64,000 nucleotides of DNA, taken from Chondrosia reniformis. Lineage: Eukaryota; Porifera; Demospongiae; Chondrillida; Chondrillidae. The DNA is taken from NCBI GenBank assembly GCA_947172415.1, contig OX359192.1, forward strand, positions 3,040,501 through 3,104,500, written 5' to 3'. A program made the position numbers and the translations under genes. Below are positions 34,701 to 42,477 of this stretch, in pieces; the stretch's first letter is position 1; each line of letters opens with the position of its first letter. The notes under the pieces were generated by a model. The model had not been told where the DNA came from. It saw only the letters and a list, made by a program, of their open reading frames with translations, and searched no databases.

Positions 34701-37700
34701 TAGGGATGGCACATAAAAATATGACGGCCCTATTTAATGTGTAATGGGTTATCACCTTAAAAATCAACAACAATGTTTTGGCTTTTTGAGCTCCCCTGCA
34801 TTTTTGTATGCTGGCATACAACTGCATAAAATGGCTCAGAGCAGATAAAACTGCAACTAGTCTAATTCCAGTTTACCTCATTTTAAGGAGGTGGCTGGTG
34901 TTGACCACTTTGTAACTTGCAAGGGATTTTACTTTATACAAGGGCTTCAGTCTTTTATGCCATTGCATGCAAGTAAAAAGCAAATAGCCATGCATGCCCT
35001 TAAATGCAGTCAAACTTTGTGATTCTAACATAGCTCCTCCCAATTGCAAGCCAAGTGTATCAACTCTGCTTTGGTTACTGAACGAGACATCTTAAAATGA
35101 ACCCTTTATGCAAATAAGGCCAACAGTTAGACTGGGTGTAAAATGGAAGTGATATGCTGTGTATTCTTATATTATGTATAAGCTATTTCTATATACTGTG
35201 GAACATGTTTATAATGAACAGGGGTTTAACCAAATTTCACAAAATGTTTTGAAAAACGCTTTCAAACACTATAAAACCTTTGGTTTATAGCGAACATTTA
35301 CTGGCAAATATTAGAAAATCTCAGTTATAAAGAAGCTTTCCTGGCCTAGTGCTTTCATATTTGAGGTGTTAATTTTGTGAATAAAGTCCATACATACCGA
35401 TTACAAATGTATATACAGTAAAAACCCTCTAAACCAAACACCCTTGGGATCAACAAAGTGGTTCACTTTAGAGGGATGTTCAGATTACTGAGGTTTCATA
35501 TACTATTTCTCTAATATGCATAAAAGTAATACATGTATAAAATAAGATTACAAAGCTACATATAAAGGAGTTTAGAGTATATACTCTGCTTTGCAATGGA
35601 ACCCACAGTTAGTGACTCTAGATCTATCTCTTGAAGATGGATTTATTAAAAACGTTCACCGTTTCTTTTGTAGTCATCTTTATAGCTTTATTGCGCTTCA
35701 GAATATCTATTTTCTGATGCCAAATTTGTCACGTAAAAGCTTTAAACTTGGTTTTGGCAGAGATTTTGATCATTTATTTAACTTCGCTTTGTCATCTAAG
35801 GAAAATTTAATTCTTTTAAGCTTTCGAATATGTTCAGCTGCGGAAATTATTCACACCTTGTTAGGTTTACCAAGAGCTTTTTATGGATGTTAACAGCTTT
35901 TGAGACTAGAACTACCATTTGGTTTTCGAAATTCAGAAGTTACAGTTTACTTGTATTGTTTTGTATATATGGTGAAATCGTGATTTACTAATCGTTCAGT
36001 TTAAAGGGAATTCCAGTTTAGGATTCTATTTAGAGAAGTAACACTGTATAATGAATCTGATATTTTTCTGTCTAGTAATAGCTAGCACCTTGACATCTTA
36101 TACAGTATTTATAATTAATTTTGATGTCAATATGCCACCAAAAGGAACAAAGCTTTAGATGGTCAATCTATAATTTACCGTGACAATTATGGCTACGGTG
36201 GGTGCCTTAGAACTTGCACTATATATATTACAAAATTCAGTTGCAACAAAATAGTCTAGATAAAAGTCATGGAGGAGGCATTGCTGTGGCAATTGTAGCT
36301 CAGTGGCAGAGCAACTGGTGGTCATAACCAGCTGTCCTGGGTTCGATTCCCAGCTATTGCTTCTTTCATGTTTTTCTTTCCTATTGATGTTTGACTGATT
36401 ATACCTGTGGTTTGATTATCACTTTGATTATTCATTGATTTACCCAGCTCTCCTGTGGTTGATGGTGGCCAGCGACCCATTGGTTAAGATGACCCCTCCC
36501 ACTGGAAATGGGCTGGGGTTTGATTGTCAGTTTATTCTGATAAGAGAATCCACCACCAATTAAAAAATGGAAACTAATTATTTATCTGGTAGTTAGTTTA
36601 AGAGGGAGAACATGGAGCAGGCATTGTCCTGGCAATTGTAGCTCAGTGGCAGAGCAACTGGTGGTCATAACCAGCTGTCCTGAGTTCGATTCCTAGCAAT
36701 TGCTTCTTTCATGTTTTTCCCTCCTATTGATGTTGTACTGATTATACTTGTGGTTTGATTATAACTTTGATTATTCATGAGACTACAAAGATCATGTAGT
36801 AAAGTTAACTATACCACAGTAACATATTTATATAAAAAAGTTACTTTACCATACAAATCTCTTGTTTATTAGGGCGTATCATCCCTACATTTGTTATTAT
36901 GATGCAACCAAACAAAGAAGTTATGTCTTATGGTTAAGTCACTGAAACGTCAACCGCTGTTGCAACACTGCCATTGTATTTGTATACTAAATGTGTTATA
37001 CAGGTCAATCTGATATATCCTTAAAAACCTATATCAGACCCTGCCAAAATATGTTTAAAATATCTGGTGGCCTGATGCCAATAAATTAATAGATTTACAT
37101 TCCCCCATGCATTGCCATCTTGAATGCTGCTATTTTAGTAATAGAGACTGATATCATTGGTCGTTTTAGGAGGCAAGTCATATCACCAACGATATGAAAG
37201 TTAAAAGTCCTTCATGGCCGTTAGCTAGACCACATTTCTGGCTGGCCACACATTCCAAAACTATACATATTTTTGCCTGACCAATACCCAATGGCTTCCA
37301 CCAGCCCTCTTATACATATAGTCATGATTATTTTTAATACAGGAATTAGATGGCACTTTGAATCCTGAAGTAATTCCTGCTGTGGAAGAATGGTTTGCTT
37401 CTGCCAATTCTAAAGGTATGCTAGGCTAAACACTATTATTAGGGCGCCAAAGGCCCCAGGGCTGTATCGTTTTCAGACATTAGCTTTTAGTATGGCTTGT
37501 TGTTCATTACCTTGTATATAGACAGTCCAAGTTACAATATACTAATATAAATAAATAATATAATATAATATAACTATATCATATGGCTCCAGGAAAGGAC
37601 CTAGCAACAGAAAGGGCATAGTATCATAAAGTTTAGGGTGTAAAACTCATTTTAAATTAAGGGATTTTTTATTTAGGTCTCCGTTTGGTGGAAAACGGAG

Positions 37701-40700
37701 GACAAAGTATGCATATAAAATGCCATAGGACTATAGAAAAGCTATATAAAATTTATATTGAAACCAAGTGTTATATTGAAAAAAAATCAATTGGTAAGAT
37801 CACTTTGAAACCGACATATATCATGGTGCATGTTTATGACAAACGTCTGGCAAAATAATGCTTAATTAAAATTGTGAAATAATATGGAGAATGCAAGGTT
37901 ATGATTTTGCAATCTGGTGATGTATTGTGATGTTTCTCCAGTGCGTCACCCCACACCCTCTTATGTCGCTCTGTACACATTTAAGGAATCATGTGACGTG
38001 GCGAAAACGTTACCCCCTCGTTGCTAAAGAAGAATCCCTTTTGTGAACGGCCATGACAATTCGACGCTCTCCTACGAGAAGGAGCTACCAAATAATCGAG
38101 TTGTAGCGAAGTTTAGATTAAGAGTATTTTTAAACGTTCCCATTAAGTTTGAGGCAGAGTTGTCCCTATATTGATGCAAAAGAAATTTGTTTAGTCGACC
38201 GTATTAAAACTTTGGCAATTTAACCTCTGTCTTCTCTTCTTACTTGTCCATGTGTAGGAATAAGGAGTGTTTGTCATTATGAGACTAAAGCCTTGTTGAG
38301 CATCAGCAACATGAATTTACTAATTTCCTACTTGATATTCCAATTCCTGTATTACTGATGAAGACCTCCGGGTTGAAACGTCCAGAATTAGTAAATTTAT
38401 GTTACTGATGTTCAACATTATTCAATATTCAATATTCTTATCCACGTGTGTACGATTTTCATGTGTACATACATTTACAGCAGAATCTCATAAAGAAATT
38501 GCTCATAATCACTGTTAAGTAAGTGAATGTCTAAGTATAGTGAAGGCTAATTACACTCCAGTACACTACACAGTGAAAGATACTGGCAAATATATAAAAT
38601 ATTAAAATTACAATTGAGTACTAGCTACACATGCAGTGCAAGTTACAAATTTAAAGAGATCCAAGTGACCCCTAGGATAATCAGTATTTTATACAGTAAC
38701 AAGACTTTAGTCACACTGTTGCAGGCTTTGAAATCCTCAACTACTGCATAGAGAGTAGTAGCTGAAACAGATCTAACACATGGCCTACCAATTACACTTT
38801 CACACCTTAGTATAGACTGAAGATGATGCATCTGCATGCCATATATCAACAAAGGTTCCAGTCTTAAAGGGGTCTCAGCTAATAACCACAGCAGATTTGA
38901 TTTGCCTTGTGAGGGAGCTAAGAATACCAACGGTTGGTTGCATGCATTCCCATAATCAACAGGGTTAGACACCATTTTGTAAATTGTACACAAGGACATA
39001 CTTATATCTATGATGTCCCTTGTGTGGAAGTTTCAAAATGGTCTCTATTTAACCCTGTTTATTATGCGAATGCATGCAACCAACCGTCAGTATTCTTAGC
39101 TCCCTTACAAGGTAAATCAAATCGGCTGTGGTTGTTAGCTGAGACCCCTTTAAAACTGGAACCTTTGTTGATACGGTATGTACGGAAATGGCATTTCCAT
39201 TCGAAGTTAAACTTGGCCAAGTTTGTTCCGAAGTTTAGCCGAAGTGCGACCAAAGTGTGATCGAAGTTAGAGCAAAGTACAAATGAAGTTATACAAACTA
39301 CTTCCAATTAACAATTAATGATTTTAACACAATTCTAACTTGCGAAATTTCACACATTATGAAATTGAGTTTACCGTTGTTACAAGAAGACTAGTAGTAA
39401 AATTTTCAGTGCTTAAGGATTGTTTCTCTTTCTGAAAATGGCTATTAGGCTCCAACTATTGTCATAATGCTTGCTGATGAGAACTTCAAGGCCTGTAGGC
39501 AAGGAGTCCAATGGGCTGTGTAGGTGGAACTTGAAGAAAAACAAAGCTGACACCAGATATTAAAAGGCTAATATATAGATGAAAAATGGAATCATATGAT
39601 GAAACAACCATACAGGATTGCAGCAGATGTTATCAAAGTCTGGGTATAAGCTAGGTCAAACATACAACCATCATAAAAGCTCGAAATGAACTTGGGCGGA
39701 CTCATCTTGGTAGTGCTTTCTGCCAAATGATAAGAGACTGCAATAGGGTGAAGAGATTGCAGTGGGTAAAGGAAACATTGGGCGATGACTTCAGTGAATA
39801 TATTTTCTCCAACGAAACAACATTCCAGAAAGTCACAAAAGGTTCTACTGCATTAAAACTGGAGAAGGGTTGTGAAGCCACACACCAAAGAAGAGTTACT
39901 ACAAAGAATTTTGGAAGGCTGTTGATGAATTCAGATATATTCAGTATATTAACCACTCAGATAAAGTTTTGCCAAAAATTATAGAATGCAATGGTGGACC
40001 AACAGGATATATATTAGTTTTGTTTATCTTAAAAAAATTATTACTTATTAGAATTTTAACCCTTAAATATAGTATCTTTATGTTCTTGATTGAAAGAAGT
40101 AAAGTGACGTACAGTATAGAACCTCACTTATCCGCACCCCAGACGAATATTTACATTAGGAACATACGTATGTTTTCATGATAATAAGTAATAAGTGCAT
40201 TATAAAGATATAACGTAAATCTTCTAAAAATTCGTGAACTTTTGAGACTTTTCAATTCTTACTTGTCAAAGTTTAGGATGAAATATGTGCCTCTTTGTTC
40301 GCATCTTGCGAAAATTAGAGACTTCTTATGAAATTACAGGCGTTCTGACACCATTTTAGGGAGGTACAAAAAGGCTGCCTCTGGCTTGTTCTTTGTCACG
40401 ATGTCATGCGTTATTCGTGGATATCATTTCTACAGAGAGGTTTGGAGCCCCAATATTGGAGAGAACTTCGTGTGGTTCGACAAGGAAGAGAACGTTCATG
40501 ACACGAAAGCGGTAGCAGTGCCCATTTTACACGTGTGTTGCCGAAATTAGAGGGCATTTCCGAACTTTAGAGTTCGTGAAGAGTTCGAATTATTACACCG
40601 TTTCAGTGCAAGATCGCGAAATGTTTGCGAAAATTAGAGTTTCGAATTTTTTGAAGATTTACGGTAATGAATAATATCTTATTAAGTTCAAAGAATAAAG

Positions 40701-42438
40701 TTGTATAGTTACTCCAGGGTCTTTTCAACCCTCAAGGACTGGCAAGCTTTACCAACAGCACTTGCACATTTTTGCCAAACAAGGTCAAATTCTAATAAGT
40801 TGTCATATTGGTATACCTTGAACAACTTCTCCTTTATCTCTTTTCGCTCTTCCTGCGGCCGTGTTGAGAATGTGTTCTATTTCATTACTTCCAATCCAAA
40901 ATATGATTCCTTAGCTAGTCTTACAGCTAAGTGCCCTGCCTTTGTGATGGATTTTAATAAAATGATGTTTTCTTCAATGACCACATCAGGAGGCCTAAGC
41001 ATTGGGAGCTGGCTGGCATCAAAGGCTATCTTAGGGCTGCTTATGTTTAACAGGCTATTGTCAAAACTGCTTGAATAATTTGTTGGCACAACTGGAAAGG
41101 GTAAATGGCATTGTACAGCTCTTGGTGACTGATAAACATCTTCAAAGTTCCCTCTCTTGATTGTTTTAATTTCCAATTCGAGGCTATGCTACAAGTCATA
41201 CAAGACAAAACAATTAAGAAATTGGAAGAAGGCTATGAAATTCAAGAAAAGAGAATCAACAACTGCCATTTACTCAGAATAGAATTTTTCTACATTCTCC
41301 ACAGTACATCTAAGAGCACGTATATCTGCTGTACAAGCACATTCATGAGGTACATTTGTGCCCAACCTGCCTAATTTGTGATCATTCTTGTCCACCTCTA
41401 TGCTTTCCTTAGCTACTTTATTATCCTCTTCTGGCTTGCATATTACATCGATATCCTGTTCTTCATTTGTACCAAGTGAGGGTAATGTATCTACTCTTTT
41501 AGGCTGTGAAGTTATTGTTAATATTTGGATTGGCTTATTGCACTTGGCATACTTTTTTTAGGATGAAATGCAATATTCTTTTCCTTTAGTGGTTTTCTAG
41601 CTGTGACTTCCTCTTGCTTCCCATCTTTTAGGCTGTCTTCTGTTATTCCTTTTTCTTTATTAATATTCTTTTCCTTTAGTGGTTTTCTAGCTGTGACTTC
41701 CTCTTGCTTCCCATCCTTTAGGTTTCTGTTTCCTCTAGTTCAGTATTAAAGACAGCTTCTTCTTTTTCCAAATCTCTTTTTGAACCCTTTCTAATTAGCT
41801 TGGCTATTAACTGTTTCTTTCCCCATTTTCTCTTTATCAATGTATATACTTTTGGACTACTTGGCTCTACAATTGCTCTTCCATCTACTATGGATGTTGT
41901 GCCTTCTTATTCCCAATGAAGCAAATAATACATTTTATTCTCTGCGAATGGGAATGTACAGTTAAGATATACATACTGTTGATACGCATTGACGATATTT
42001 ATACCTTGATTACGATCCTTTGCTTCTTTTTGTTATTATATGATTCTTTGAAAACATCCCTGTCAGAATCTTCATACTTCGCTCTATACTGATTAATGTC
42101 TATTACCACTCAATTCCTACCGATGTGATGATTATATATAGAATTAAATCTGAATTGTAAGCCAAGTTCGAGCGAAGTGTGCTCCAAGTTCGAGCAAAGA
42201 TAAACTGAAGCTTGAGCGAAGTTTTATCAAAGTTCACTTGCGAAGTTGGAAACTTCGAATGGAAACACCATTTCGGTACGTACGGTATATGGCATGCAGA
42301 TGCATCATCTTCAGTCTATACTAAGGTTTGAAAAGGTAATTGGTAGGCCATGTGTTCTACCTTGTATCATCTGTATCAACTAAATGTAACTTGCACTGAA
42401 TGTGTACCTAGTACTTATTGTAATTTTAATATTATATA

Positions 42439-42477
<39 letters not shown>

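Larger units (their letters stand above)
39174..42285. mobile_element. 3.1 kb TIR transposon with GAAGTTCG-rich subterminal arrays
   Basis: The ends CGGTATGTACGGAAATGGCA and, inverted, CCGTACGTACCGAAATGGTG continue into TTCCATTCGAAG on both sides. The flanks are TA, proven by the empty site at 38,645-38,985. Next to each end is a 100-bp zone of words such as CGAAGTT and GAGCAAAG in direct array. Inside are a Tc1-like transposase piece (39,590-40,010, plus), a nested MITE (40,213-40,664) and unassigned minus-strand coding text (40,700-41,900). Two shorter relatives are at 43,884-44,307 and 32,520-32,665. The TA target fits the Tc1/mariner superfamily. Confidence 0.8.
39030..42400 (+). repeat. 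Dispersed repeat R3, copy split by a 3.1 kb transposon
   Basis: The left part is 39,030-39,173, ending CTTTGTTGATA; the right part is 42,286-42,400, starting TATATGGCATGCAGATGC. Joined with one TA removed they equal the uninterrupted copy at 38,645-38,985. The two copies are inverted relative to each other and lie about 45 bp apart. Confidence 0.85.

Noticed and set aside
36288-36360. Possible functional tRNA-Met gene
   Set aside because: Box A and B are good, but the anticodon arm does not fold canonically, a near-identical copy follows 345 bp later with a shared non-tRNA body, and an old copy exists at 6.2 kb. This is a SINE.
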